A stretch of DNA of 64,000 nucleotides from NCBI GenBank assembly GCA_002914805.1, contig JXTB01000249.1:40561-104560 (forward strand). The letters run 5' to 3'. Position numbers and translations under genes: made by a program. How positions within the stretch are numbered: the first letter of the stretch is position 1; every line of letters begins with the position of its first letter. The stretch comes from Parasponia andersonii (lineage: Eukaryota > Streptophyta > Magnoliopsida > Rosales > Cannabaceae). The notes beneath the pieces are model-generated. The model worked only from the letters and a program-made list of their open reading frames with translations. It was not told the origin of the DNA and did no database searches. Positions 12,837 through 24,884 of this stretch are shown here, piece by piece.

Positions 12837-14348
12837 TGTCACGACACAAAACCTGGGCCAGTAGCAGAAGAGGAATTTCGCAAAGATGGGAAATTCCTTG
12901 ATTTATTTGAAAAGTGTTAAAAGTGCTAGTTTTATAAAACGGTCCATTTAAATAAAATAATTAGAATTTCATCCCGTGAACCACTCCCACAGTTCGTATA
13001 CACCATTAAACATAGACCGAATAATAATTTAAAAACGCAAAATCAAATATAAGTCCAAGCATCATCATCATCCACACCAAAAATAAAACACCAGAATGGC
13101 ATACGTAAGTTCACAGATAAAGACAAAGTGTAGTAATCTTGATTCAATGCTAAACAAAACTCAAACAATCCAAACACTATGACAACAAGCTTCTAGCATT
13201 ACTAAGAAACGAACTATAGTCAAGATGGCCTCTTACTCCTCTTGATCACCAAGATCGCACTGAACACCACCTGAGGAATAAGGTAGAGGGGTCAGCATAA
13301 AATGCCTAGTAAGAAAAATGATTACCTCGGTCGAAAATATTTTAGTGATGGAGAATTCATGCATAGTTAGTTTAGTCCAAAACATACATATATATATAAT
13401 CTAAACCAGAAATCCATATATATATATATAAAGCAGTGTAATCAAAACCATTCAATTCATATACACATGATACAAATCAACCCATACCCATGAGCTCTCA
13501 TCCTTTCATCTGTGGAAACCCAGGATGATGGTACTAAGTATGCCTATCAGCCTGCCTGACACCTAAGCCTATACCCTGAGGGGACACCCGTGTGTGGCCT
13601 ACCAAACCTGGAGGGGCTACCGAATTGCCTACGCATACCAAATAGGGAGATAATCAGAAGTAACAAAACCCCACGTAGGTTTACAGACTCTACACTGACG
13701 GTGGCCTACATAGTGCCACGCTGTAAACCCACGATGCTAACACGGTGCTCATGTATGATCCTATAATACGTGCAATACAGAACTAAAGTGTGAAAATAAT
13801 CATACTCAAGTTTTTCAATAAAATCAACATACTAGGTCTTATAGGAAAACAGGCAGCATAGCGACCCTATTTTTAATATACCCAAAATAACATGTACTCA
13901 GAAAATTCACAAAGCAATACAATATGTATACATCATATAATCAATTCCCATCATAGATATTCAAGAAAACCAAAAATCACATTTGTTCTCATATGTTGCA
14001 GAAAATAAGTTTTATTCGAAAACGATATAAAACAGAGGTAATTGAGTCCCTACCTCGCTCGAATAGCGATACCACGCTATTAAATCCTCAAGGTATTATT
14101 GACGATCGCCCGGAGGGTCGGGGACCAATTCCAAGCTCTCAATCGTCTTCTTGTGAAAAACTAACTTCTTAACGGAGCTTCAATTCCACAAACAGACTTC
14201 TTCACTGAATTTCTAGCATCCAAAATAGCTAGATTAGATATATAACTTGTCCAATTCGGGTTCAGGCCCATACCGAGCTGGTGGCATGCAAATCGAGGCA
14301 AATCTTGACCGCCCGATCTCGATTTCTGTGCTGGTCACCAAACATAGG

Positions 14349-14382
<34 letters not shown>

Positions 14383-15060
14383 AACTTTCCTATTTTCCGA
14401 ATACAATCCAAAAATGATATCAAAAACACAATCGAACGACCTAATCAAAAAGTCAACTCAAGCTTAAAATATTCCAAAAATGACAACTTTTAATTCGGGA
14501 ATTATGGGGTTAAGATATATATACTTTGGGTTTCCTCTCGACGAGATGAATCCAACGAGTCTGGTTTGAGGTCAAATGTTGGCCGAAATCGTCACCGACG
14601 ACAAAAACTCCTCTGCGACCACTTTCTCTTCTCCGGCTCTGGTAGGCTTCTCCAGTGACTTCTGGTAGTCGGCGACCAACTCGGCGTGGTGCTAGCGAGG
14701 TCCGTCGGCGATCCCTGCAGCTGGGCGGTAGCTGGAGGCGGGGCGACTCTCCTTCGGTGGTGCGCAGCCGAGAGACAGAGAGAGACGAGGGAGAGAGGGT
14801 CGACGGGAGGGCGAGAGAGAAAAGAGAGAGGGAAAAAGAAACAGGATCACGTGGCTCTGTTTTATGAGGCAGTGCAATTTTTCAAAAATTACACATAAGT
14901 CCCCAAATTTTCAAATTTCTATCAATTTTATCCTCCAAAAATTATAATTTAATCCTCTGTACAAAATTTTTACAAATTAATTCATCCATTATTATATCTA
15001 AAAAATTAATAAAATATCTAAATTATCCTCCCAAATTTTTACAAGTCACTTATATGATCC
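12837..15060 (-). mobile_element. 5' LTR of the gypsy element
   Basis: The inner edge is the TGTCGTGACA terminus (minus strand) next to the primer site. The LTR runs upward through the CCTCAGGTGG block (about 13270), a GC-richer region with short imperfect repeats (13500-13760), an AT microsatellite (14351-14380) and a GC-rich leader-like part (14580-14860). The outer edge is uncertain and placed at about 15060, where block similarity to the other LTRs fades. No matching 3' LTR lies in the window. Short frames at 14655-14900 belong to the LTR leader and are not genes. Confidence 0.65.
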
Positions 15061-17799
15061 ACTCAATAAGTGGGTGAAGGACATTTTCCAATAATTATTC
15101 TCTTTTTCCAAATCCAAATGTCATGTTGATGTGAAAGAACTGTTTGGAAAAAATCCTAAAGTAAAATAATACCAGTAATAATTAAAAACTAAAAATTATA
15201 TTATTTTGTAAAGTAACGATTGGGGTTAAACCCTTTTTTATAGCCTATAAATGGCTATAAATGGCCTTACAAGTATTTATATTTTTATGAGTTCTTCTAT
15301 TTCAGAAAAAAGATAATTACTATTTATAATTATTAAGTTATTTATATCAGAAATATTTTATTATGTTTAAGTTACTCAAAATTAATTATTAATTATTTAA
15401 TTACTAGAATTTCTTATTTATTAAATACCTCATCTAAATGGTGGCTTATAAATAAGAGACTTCTTCTCGACTAATTTCTTATTCTTTTGCAAGAAATTAA
15501 AACTATATAAAAATTTGATCCCTACAATCCTTACAAATAGTATGCAAGTGGTCATAAGACCCTGTACAAATTTAATCGTAGATCTTAATTTTGACAATAG
15601 CTAGGAAAGAAAAGGTTGAGGGAAATTTGAATAAATAAAAGAATTGGGACCATTTGTGGGGATGTAGATGGTTGGGCTTTCAGGGTTCTCAGTTCCAACT
15701 CAGAAACAAATCATTTACAATTTATTAAGTGCTGTTTGGCAGCTTCAGCCTCTAGCTTTGCAGGGCCCCTACCCCGATCTCCATCATTCCTTCCCTTCAC
15801 AAGCCACCTCTAATTTTTGCACCTCTTTCTTTAACCCATGTGAAGGCACAGTGATTTCACCCCTTAAGCATTCAATGAGAAGCCATCCTTGTGTCCTTTA
15901 TTCCCGTCTTACACGTCGCGACGTCACATTCGTTGCATACTTAGGACACTTCCACATTATTAGAGTTTCAAACAATGCGTTACATTAAAAAGTTTTGGAG
16001 CAGTCAAAAAAACTTTTTTTTTGGGGGGTAATATAGAGTAGTCAATTTTTAGCAGATTATGTCATACCGCGAAATCACCAATTGTATTCAACCTAAGTAA
16101 CACGTTACACGTTGTATTCTAAAAAAATCTACAATTATTTCCTCCACTTCTAAAAAGAGTGAAAAAAAAAAAAAAAATTCCCCTCTGTTACATTTGGATT
16201 CATATATAGATTAACTTTTAGGGTTTTATTTTCATTGTTGAAGCCGAAAGGTCATTATGTTTCAAAACACTTAAATCTAATTAAAAATATCGTCAAATAA
16301 AAAAAAAATCAGATTTCTTTAACAAAAATATCCAAACACTATTTTTTAAAAAAAAATATCTTTTATTATTTAAAAAAAATACTAAAATTTCCCAAAAAAA
16401 AATATTAACGATGGAAGATAACTAAGTTTCTTTTTTACGAAATAAAGTGGAAGATAAAATTTTCAAAAATTAATAATAGAAGATGTTTTTAAAAAAAAAA
16501 ATGAGATATTATCATTTTTTTATATTTCAAATTATATTTTATATTTTAATTATTATTAATATTAATTTTTTAAATTTAAAATATATTATAAATTATACTC
16601 TAACATTAATTTACTAAAATATTGATTAAAAAATTAAAAATACAGTATAAAAACTTAGAGGAAGATAAGTTTATTCAATCTACTCATAACACACTTTTCT
16701 TCAACCCCATAATTGGTGTCACTATCTCAAATCCTTGTCGTCTGACACGAGGCTCATTACCATAACACGACACGTACACACCATTTGTCTTTCTCTGTTG
16801 CTGCGGTGCCATCGCCACAGAAAGCCTGACATCATCTTTGCCCCACCCCCAGATGCCACGAAGAGAGATAAGGATGGTGGGGAAAAACTCCATGGATGCT
16901 GGCGGAGAGAGAACATGAGAGGTTCTGACTAAGAAAAAGAGGCTAGGAAAAAGTTTCACAAATACCCCTTTTTAAAGTCACATTTCGGTAAATACCCATT
17001 TAATATTTTTATTTCACCAATTTACACTTTTATACATATTTTGGGAAAAATATAAACCATCAATAATATTTTATGCATGAAATGTATACCACGGAATACA
17101 TTTCATTACATTAAATTAAATGTATACCTTAGCAAACATTTCATTAATAAACCTTACACTAAAAATTAGTACACATTCTAAAATGTAAACTATAAAAAAT
17201 TTACTATTCATATTTTACACATGAAATATATATTTTATAGATAAAAATTTATATTGTAAATATGTACTACTCATATTTTACACACAAAATATATACCATG
17301 AAAACATATACTTTTGTAAGAAAAATTAAAAAAATGAGTATTTATGAAAATAAAGTCTAAAATTGAATACTGAGTATAAATTTCTCAAAGAGGCGAGAGA
17401 GGAGAGGTTAGGGTTTTCTGATTTGGGGATTTGTTTTCAATTTGATTTGATTTGTTGAATTTTATTTTTGTTTTCAAATGTGTTGGTTTAAAACTCTTTT
17501 CACCTATGATTTTTATTTGGTAATAGAGATACAGTGTCCTAATATTGTTCTATGTGTTAAATAAAGGATATTGTCACCTTCTAGTTACATAAAGTGGTCA
17601 AATTTTGAATAGAATGAATAAATTTGTACAAATTTTAAATATAAAAATATTATTTTACTGAATCCAAAAAATAGACTTTAAAATGCAGAAAATTTATATT
17701 TCAGGGTATTTTTTTCACAATTAACTCATTATTTTATTAAATATAAATTATTTTATATTAATTATAAAATCAATTAAAATTAATGATTATTTTTGGATA
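15061..17799. other. Intergenic, very AT-rich
   Basis: No gene is supported. A 106-codon frame at 15668-15988 has no recognisable domain. 16260-16670 and 17000-17400 are A/T-dominated with imperfect repetition of CATTTCAT, ATATACC and ATTTTACAC motifs. 16684-16959 is less AT-rich but shows no known protein. Confidence 0.5.
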
Positions 17800-19297
17800 T
17801 GACAAAGGTTTTATAATTAGTTACCAATTAAAATACAAAATCACAAATAATGCGATAATTGTACAGGTCAATTGAGAAAATATGACTTTTTAAAATTGTA
17901 TTGGACAATAAAAGACTCCAACATCCTAAAATAAGCGTTAAGTTATAATCGGAAAATTGTCGAATTAGAAGATTACTACCCATTGACCAATTTTATAGCG
18001 CTATCTAGCAACTTGGACACCTGTCAAGTATCAAAGAAAACTCTCCTTCACATGGCACCTCATGTTGAAGCTTGCCACCACACCTTCTACGTGTCAAAAC
18101 CAAATTAAATAGCTATATGTTTGTAGTAAAAGAGATGTATCCCCTATGATGGTGGTCATTATAGCCTATATATAGACCCAGTAGTTAAATAAATAAATAA
18201 ATAAAAAGAAAAAGCATTAATACGTAAGCTTCCTTTACCCTCTCTCTCTATTATTCTACACGTAAAATTTCTCAGCTTTTGACTATATCTATCATCTCAA
18301 ACTTTTTCTTGTTCTTAATAGATTAAACTAATATCATTTCTTTCTTTATCACCCAAAGTCATTAATTCCTCTTTGTCCATTTTTCATAAATATCATTATT
18401 TTATTCATTTTAATATAGCACGAGACTAAAATTCACTTGTCATATATATAACGCCATCACCTAATAGCGAGTTCAAATGCACCCGTGCCTATATCATATA
18501 TATTTCATCATACTCGTATACTGTATGTATATTATTATATCTTACTATTATTGTTATTAATTATTTTTGTGCTGGAAATGCTTAACTACTCATCCAATTA
18601 TTTTCTTTATGTTCTAAATATTTGCAATACTAATTATATATATTGTGCTAATATTTAGATTCTATATTTTAAATTCTTATAAATTCGTGATTCTGAATTA
18701 TTTAACAAATTAAGTCGTAGTGTATATAACTCTTGTTTGCAACCGTTTACGTTAAATTCCGTACTTTTAACTATATATATTGTGCTAATATTTAGATTCT
18801 GTTTTTTAAATCCCTGTAAATCTATGATTCTGAGTTGTTTAACAAGTTGAGTTGTAGTGTATATAACTCTTGTTTATAATCTTTTGCGTTAAATTCTGTA
18901 CTTTTATTTATTTATTTATTTTATCTTTGATAAAATGACTGAAATCACCTATGTCAAAAATTTAACTTTCTAATTATTTATTTTATGTATTGTTTATTTA
19001 TATTTCTGCTGAATGGCTGAAATCACCTCTATCAGAAAAATAAACTATTTTTTGTTTATTTTTTACTATATTACCAGTATCATTTGTGTCAGAAACACTG
19101 GCTATATAACACGTGAAACCACCTAGACCTATTTATTTATAGGTTGAGCTGTCAAAGATACAATAATCTTCTGACACGTAGAATTATATTACACATCATT
19201 TTTTCTATTTCTATTATTATCTTGCTTATCATTAATTAAGTATTCTTGCGTTTAATTAATTTTTCACTAATCAAATTAAAAAAAAAAAAAAAAAGCA
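17800..19297 (+). mobile_element. 5' LTR of the gag-only element
   Basis: It begins TGACAAAGGTTTTATAATT and ends AAAAGCA. It shares ordered blocks with 22311-23832, such as CTCATGTTGAAGC, CATTAATTCCTCTTTGTCC and GATTCTGAGTTGTTTAACAA. It carries a 137-bp tandem duplication absent from the 3' LTR, and it lacks the MITE found there. Near 18495 it has only a short AT stretch at the equivalent site. Confidence 0.8.
18632..18907 (+). repeat. 137-bp tandem duplication inside the 5' LTR
   Basis: Two units, 18632-18768 and 18769 to about 18907, each run from TATATATATTGTGCTAATA through GTATATAACTCTTGTTT to CGTTAAATTC(C/T)GTACTTTTA. The 3' LTR has a single unit (about 23340-23450). Confidence 0.85.
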
Positions 19298-19312
19298 CCC
19301 CGGAACTTTAAA

Positions 19313-19330
19313 GGCGACTCCACTGAGGAG
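19313..19330 (+). other. Primer binding site, tRNA-Arg type
   Basis: GGCGACTCCACTGAGGAG lies 15 bases after the LTR end. It closely matches the GGCGACTCCACTGGGGA primer site of plant Tat/Ogre gypsy elements, which is complementary to tRNA-Arg. The lineage placement rests mainly on this site. Confidence 0.7.
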
Positions 19331-19435
19331 TAGCCAAGTAAAATTAGATTTCTTCAGTATTTCCAAAATCTCAGAAATTATCTCGGAACTCTGCATGTTC
19401 TTCATCTAAAAAAAAAAAAAAAGATTGTTGTCAAA

Positions 19436-20011
19436 ATGGCTAAGGAACAAAATTCATCAAACAATGAAGCATCAAGTCAGCAAGATGAGACACTTGCTCA
19501 GATGAAAAGCGCATTAGAAAATTTGATGAAATCTCAAAAGCTGATGATGCAAAAATTGGTTGAGATAGAAAAGAAAGATAAACACGGGACTACTGCTCAT
19601 GTCCCCTCTTGTCAAAATAATAATTCACTCATATCAAACAACCAAAATCTTGTCACGCTAGCAATGCAAGAAAATCCTGTCAATCTTACAACTCTAGTTG
19701 GAAGAAGTAATGGAAATTTCTACAATTTTATCACCAAAGAAGAACTACAAGATGTGTGCCAAATAGAGATAGAAAAAGCTAGTAAAGTTATGGCAACTGT
19801 GGATTTTCAATCTCCCTATCCGGCACACATTTTGTCCAAGCTATATTCGAATGATTATACTAAACCTTATTTCAAGAAATTTAATGGAAAGAAAGGCAAT
19901 GCGAAGGGGTATGTCATTGGTTTTTTAGATGATTTTGGAATCTATGCCAGCGACCATGAATTGAAACTAATGAAATTTTTAAAATCTCTCATAAACCGAA
20001 CATATTCATAG
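19436..20011 (+). mobile_element. gag remnant, N-terminal part
   Basis: A frame of 191 codons starts at an ATG 105 bases after the primer site. The first ~55 residues are polar with a probable coiled-coil segment (LENLMKSQKLMMQKLVEIEK). The later part has the YPAHILSKLYSNDY, KFNGKKGNAKGYV and SDHELKLMKF segments typical of the plant retrotransposon gag domain. Similarity continues beyond the end of the frame, showing that the gene is broken. No antisense gene is supported here. Confidence 0.75.
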
Positions 20012-20560
20012 TTTGCCAATTTATCAGTAGGCAATATCTCTACATGGGATGAATTGGTCGTAATATTCTGTACGAAATTTTTTATAGCAGAGAATTAAAT
20101 TTATCTAATCTTTCTAGAGTAAGAAAATGAATCGCTCATAACTTATGCATATAGATTCAAGGAAAAGACATTGGACTGCAAAGAAATCATCTCAGAGAAC
20201 GAATTGATTTGGATGTGTGTCAAAGACATGCGAGCTAAATACAAAGTCTATATTCAGAATCATGTCATTCCAAATTTTGTTGAACATTCAAGATAAGCAA
20301 CATCGAAGAAACAATAATAAAATTTTACAAATCTTCTAGAATGTATAATGCTAAAATTTGGGGTAAGCCATCTTTTTTTAACCAAAAAAAAAGAGGTCAC
20401 TTTGGTTAAAAAAATGCGTCGAGACAAAAGAAATCGATCAACCTTTCCTGAGATATCTCTAACACAAAATCAAATCATTACACTTGTACGAGTATGGATA
20501 AAATATAGGGTATTATGACCTGTACTGGTCCAAACTCTGCCTATACCAGAAGAAACAAGA

Positions 20561-20767
20561 AATCTCAGTTTCTGTTTGTTTCACAAGAAAATAGGGCATG
20601 CTATATCTGACTGTTATATAGTACAGAAAATCTATCATGAAAAAGCTCAAAGAGGTGAAATTTTATTAGGGCAACAACAAAGACCTGAGAATAACCCATT
20701 CTATAATCACAGAAGAGGTGAAATAAATGTCTACATCTTTATTGAGATGAATGGTAGAGAAAGCTAG
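20561..20767 (+). mobile_element. gag zinc-knuckle-like remnant
   Basis: The translation shows FCLFHKKIGHAISDC, a Cys-His-His-Cys arrangement resembling the nucleocapsid-like motif found downstream of the gag core in this family. A basic, Gln/Asn-rich stretch follows and then the frame stops. Nothing resembling protease or reverse transcriptase follows. Confidence 0.55.
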
Positions 20768-21094
20768 TAAACAACTATCAAGAAATCTAAAAATCACAAT
20801 GAAAAAATCCAATAAAGTCTCAAGTTCTGTAATAAGGCAATATAAACCATCTTTAATAATTTAGTGGGTTTTAAGCCCAGGTAAGATTTTGATACCAACC
20901 ATCATAATTCTACAAATATCCCCTTCATTGGAGGCTATTAGTTGTAAAATATTTCAGTTATAATAAATGGTTAGTTTCTATTTTCTTTTGTACTTCTATC
21001 ATGTGGTACATGCAATTCATAAGCTTGGTACCAAAATAATCAATTGAGGTTGCATGAAATTGTAATCGTTATAAATTATATTTGATAACTTATA

Positions 21095-21400
21095 CAGTCA
21101 TGCAAAATACTACGGCAATCGATAAGATGATCCAACTAAAGTAAGATCATGCGAGATACTAAAAGCTATCGACAATGTGACCTAACTAGAGTAGGATCAT
21201 GCGATATGCTATCAAGGCTAATCGACAAGATGACCTAGCCAAAAATAGGATCATGTGAAATACAAAAAACGATCGATAAGATGACTTGACTTAAAGAAGG
21301 ATCATGCGAGATGCTAAAGTTATCAACAAGAAGACATCACTAAAACATAATCATGTGAGATGTTGAATCTCAAGGCTATAGATAAGATGATCTGTTTCAA
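21095..21400 (+). repeat. Tandem repeats of about 50-60 bp in the element's 3' untranslated region
   Basis: Five to six imperfect units carry the ordered motifs ATCGA(T/C)AAGATGA, then CTAA(A/C), then GGATCATG(C/T)GAGAT, then TAAA. Unit length varies between about 50 and 60 bases. They lie between the gag remnant and the 3' LTR, where Tat-type elements often carry tandem repeats. Confidence 0.75.
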
Positions 21401-22310
21401 AATTACATCAGTGATATTATACACATATTTTATCATTATACAAACACTTCTGACTTAAAAGAAGTAGATGTGAATTATGTCCAATTAATTATTATGGGAA
21501 CTCCCTTATCAGATATCATATCTTGCTATAAAGTCAAATTATTAATTATCATCTATACCGATAAATATTAGAATTAATTGAAACTCCTATTATTTCCTAT
21601 TTTTCTTATTCTTATCCCTAATAATTATTTATATTTTTTATTTCTAAATATGAGAGTTTGTTCTTTATATTAGATTAATCTCTCAATTTTGCAAAAAAAT
21701 TTCTTCCTTATAATTTATTTGTACGAGATGCTCACAATAATTTGGAAGTAGTAAACTTTCTTCTGAAGAGTCATTCTTAATAGCATCACAAGCCTTTATA
21801 AAGAACTAATATTAGCAAGCAAGCTGAAAATAATGATTAAAGCTTCATAGTAATTAATCTCAACAGTACTCAAGCTTATCTCCAAAGTGTTGCTCACATA
21901 CAATGTACTCTTTTTCCTTTTTAGAGATTTTTCTCACTGGGTTTTGCTCTAATTAAAGTTTTCATGAGGCGTTGTTTGGGTTGGGCCAATTCAATAGAAA
22001 TATTTCGACATGACTATTTGGATCCCAACTAGAGCAAGTGATCATCCTAAGCTTGCATATAATTTCTATCAGTATTGAATTGGAAGAATATTGAATTATC
22101 TTACAGGTGAGTGCCAACTTAGTTAGAATGTACCTATAAGGCAATGGTACTTTATCTTCTCCTAGAAATTCATCTACATGAAGAAATTCTCACTCCATAC
22201 ATACAGTACTTCCGAGACAAATTCGAAAACCATATTGCAAAAAATTTACATTAGTGAGCTCTAGCAAATGGTCGCATTCACTATAGCTTGGAGGACTTAA
22301 TATTTTAGAA

Positions 22311-23832
22311 TGTAACAAAGTTTTAATAAGTAGTCACTAACTAAAATATAAAATTACAAATAATGTGATAATTGTATAATATAGGATTAATTGAGAAAAT
22401 ATGATTTGTCAAAATGACATTAGATAAGGGAGGACTACAACATCCTAAAATAAGTGTCAAGTTATTATTGAAAAATTGCCAAATTAGAAGCAAGAGAACA
22501 GATTACTACACATTGACCAAGCATCAAAGAAAACTCTCCTTCGTATGATACCTCATGTTGAAGCGTGCCACCACACCTTCTACTTGACAAAGCCAAATTA
22601 AATAGGCCAAATTAAATAGCTATGGGCTTATAATAAAAGGGATATGTATCCCTTAGGATGGTGACTTTAAGCATTAAAATGCAACCTTCTTTTACTCTTT
22701 CTCTCTGTTATTCTACTCATAAAGTTTCTCAGCTTTTCACTATATCTATCATCTTAAACTCTTTCTTGTTCTTAACCGATTAAACTAATACCCTTTCTTT
22801 CTTTATCACCCAAAGTCATTAATTCCTCTTTGTCCATTTTTCATAAATATCATTATTCCATTCATTTTAATATAGCACTAAGACTAAAATTCCCTCGTCA
22901 TATATATAATGCCATCACCTCACAGCCAGTTCAAATCCACCCGTGTCTATACCATATATATATATATATATGGTTGCCAATCCAATAGGTATTTTTTTTA
23001 GCCGTTGGATCACCATCTAATAGTAATCTAATAGCTATAATGAAGTGCATGAAAAGACGTGCATCATTAATGTTCTTTCTCTCTCTTACTTTTTAAATAA
23101 AAAAAATGTGCATGCTAAATTTTCATTAGCCAAATTGATACCTATGCATAGGTAAAAAAAAAAAATATCTACTGGATTGGTGCCCTATATATATATATAT
23201 ATATATATATATTATCATACTAGTATTATGTATATATATATATTATCATATCTTATTATTATTATTTTTGCAGGTCTTGAAAATATTGAGCTACTCACCC
23301 AATTATTTTCTAATATTTTAAATATTTGCTGGGTGATAACTATATATGTTGTGCTAACGTTTAGATTTCGCATTTTAAATTCCTACAAGCCCATGATTCT
23401 GAGTTGTTTAACAAGTTGAGTTGTAGCATATATAACTCTTATTTATATTTAATTTTTTAATTATTTACTTTCAAATATCTAACTTTTTTATTATTTATTT
23501 TCAGTATTGTTTATTTATATTTTTGACTAAATGGCTAGAATCACTTATGCCAAAAAAACTATCTATCTTTTTGGTTGTTTTTAACCATCTGATCGGTATC
23601 ATCTGTATCAGAAACATTGGCTATATAACATGTGGTGATGGTCATTAAAACTATCCACATCTGTTTACTTGCAGGTTAAGCTGTCAAAGATATAATAATT
23701 TTCTGACACGTAAAATTGTATTGCTACAATTTTCCACATCATTTTCTCTATTTCTACTATTATCTTGCTTATCATTAATTAAGTGCTCTTGCATCTAATT
23801 AATTTTTCACTAATCAAATTACAAAAAAAGCA
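22311..23832 (+). mobile_element. 3' LTR of the gag-only element, with a MITE inside
   Basis: It starts TGTAACAAAGTTTTAATAAG and ends AAAAAAAGCA, parallel to the 5' LTR. It differs by a MITE insertion at 22972-23185 within a TA tract and by lacking the 137-bp duplication. Confidence 0.8.
22972..23185 (+). mobile_element. TA-targeting MITE (Micron-like), copy 2
   Basis: The element begins GGTTGCCAATCCAATAGG and ends CTACTGGATTGGTGCCC, giving imperfect terminal inverted repeats of about 20-25 bases. It contains GCCGTTGGATCACCATC and GACGTGCATCATTAATG. It lies between (TA)n tracts at about 22954-22971 and 23186-23212. The equivalent site in the 5' LTR (about 18495-18510) has a short AT stretch and no element. 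This is the best-preserved copy and serves as the reference for the family here. Confidence 0.85.
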
Positions 23833-24139
23833 CCCTATAACAATGATTAATTAATTTAATAGTTTTTAATTTGATTGAAAAAATATTAAAGATTTATAAA
23901 CAATTAAAAAAGCAGATATAATCTCTTAAAATTATTAAAATAATAAATATTTCATTTAAATTTAGCAAAAAAAAAAAACAACTTTCTTAGTGATAAAATG
24001 AACAAGCATAAAATTGATGAACACCAAATTACAAGTATATAGAGTTAGAAAATACCCAAAAAAAAAAATACAACGTATGTTTAAAAAAAGTGCCTAATAC
24101 AACATAGAATTTTTAAAAAATAAAATAAAATACAACATA

Positions 24140-24580
24140 ACTTAAATGTAGGATCTAGTATTCTAAGAGATCATCTTTTGAACCTCCAAGATTAGCAAAA
24201 TATTGCCCAAAATTATTAGAGGTATTTTGAGATCCTTCACTTTGTTGTTGAACTCTTTTCATCATGATTCTTAATTGCTCAGTTGCATAGACTCACATAG
24301 GCTTGAATCGATTATAGAGTTTATATTTAACAAATGAAATTTTATTCTCCTCACAAAATTCATTCATTGCCAATTTTCTTTTATTTCACTCATTTTAAGC
24401 ACTTATCATTTGAATTTCATAATTTTATTGCCTATTGGAACTGCCCTTTTCTAAAATTAATTTCAACTAATTACTGAATTTCTTGTTTAATAGAGTCAAT
24501 AATTTATCATGCATCTTCATCATTTTTCCTTTTGGCTTTCATAATTCAATGTAACTTATAATTTCATAATTTATATCATA
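24140..24580 (-). pseudogene. Remnant coding tail, possibly a transposon-linked MYB/SANT-type ORF
   Basis: On the minus strand a degenerate reading frame includes KLAMNEFCEENKISF, then ATEQLRIMMKRVQQQ, then FGQYFANLGGSKDDLLEY followed by a stop (near 24164). Charged helices ending in a GGS...L..Y tail remind me of plant MYB/SANT-like proteins and accessory proteins of PIF/Harbinger transposons. I cannot confirm this without a search. Several stops break the upstream half. The open final 44 codons and plausible composition argue against pure chance. Confidence 0.3.
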
Positions 24581-24884
24581 TTGTTATTTCTATAATTTTG
24601 TAAATAATTTAATTTCTTAATATATCATTAAACTGATGTCTTATATTAATATATTAGCAAAGTAATTGTTTAAGTATAATACTTATAAAGAGGTAATTAG
24701 TAAAAAGGAAATTTGGATAAAAAGGAAGAAATTCAATGTAAAAGATAAATCAAATAATATTCTTTTTGGAGTAGATATAATAGGTTGGAGATAGAAAAAA
24801 GTGTGAAAATTATACCACTTTGGTACAAAAGTTGGGCTTTTGTTTGGAGATGACCTAAGTAGATAAGGTATTTTGACAAGATGA

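Larger units (their letters stand above)
17800..23832 (+). mobile_element. Non-autonomous gag-only LTR retrotransposon (Tat/Ogre-like primer site)
   Basis: Two direct repeats of about 1.5 kb (17800-19297 and 22311-23832) start with TG, end with CA and flank an internal region of about 3 kb. A primer site of tRNA-Arg type follows the first repeat, a gag remnant comes next, and no protease, reverse transcriptase or integrase is recognisable. The internal region ends in AT-rich DNA with a block of tandem repeats. No clear target-site duplication was found. By eye the LTRs differ at well over a tenth of positions and by a tandem duplication, so the insertion is old. The gag is broken in a few places. 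Confidence 0.8.

Noticed and set aside
14655-14898. Overlapping 70-codon frames rich in Arg and Gly
   Set aside because: They lie in the GC-rich leader part of a gypsy LTR, are rich in simple sequence, and read on both strands.
15668-15988. 106-codon plus-strand open frame
   Set aside because: No domain or family motif, no neighbouring exons, and a length expected by chance in such DNA.
21095-21400. CRISPR-like array
   Set aside because: The units are degenerate, adjacent with no unique spacers, and lie in a plant retrotransposon.
17795-23837. Target-site duplication of the gag-only element
   Set aside because: The five bases on each side (GGATA and CCCTA) do not match, so I report none.
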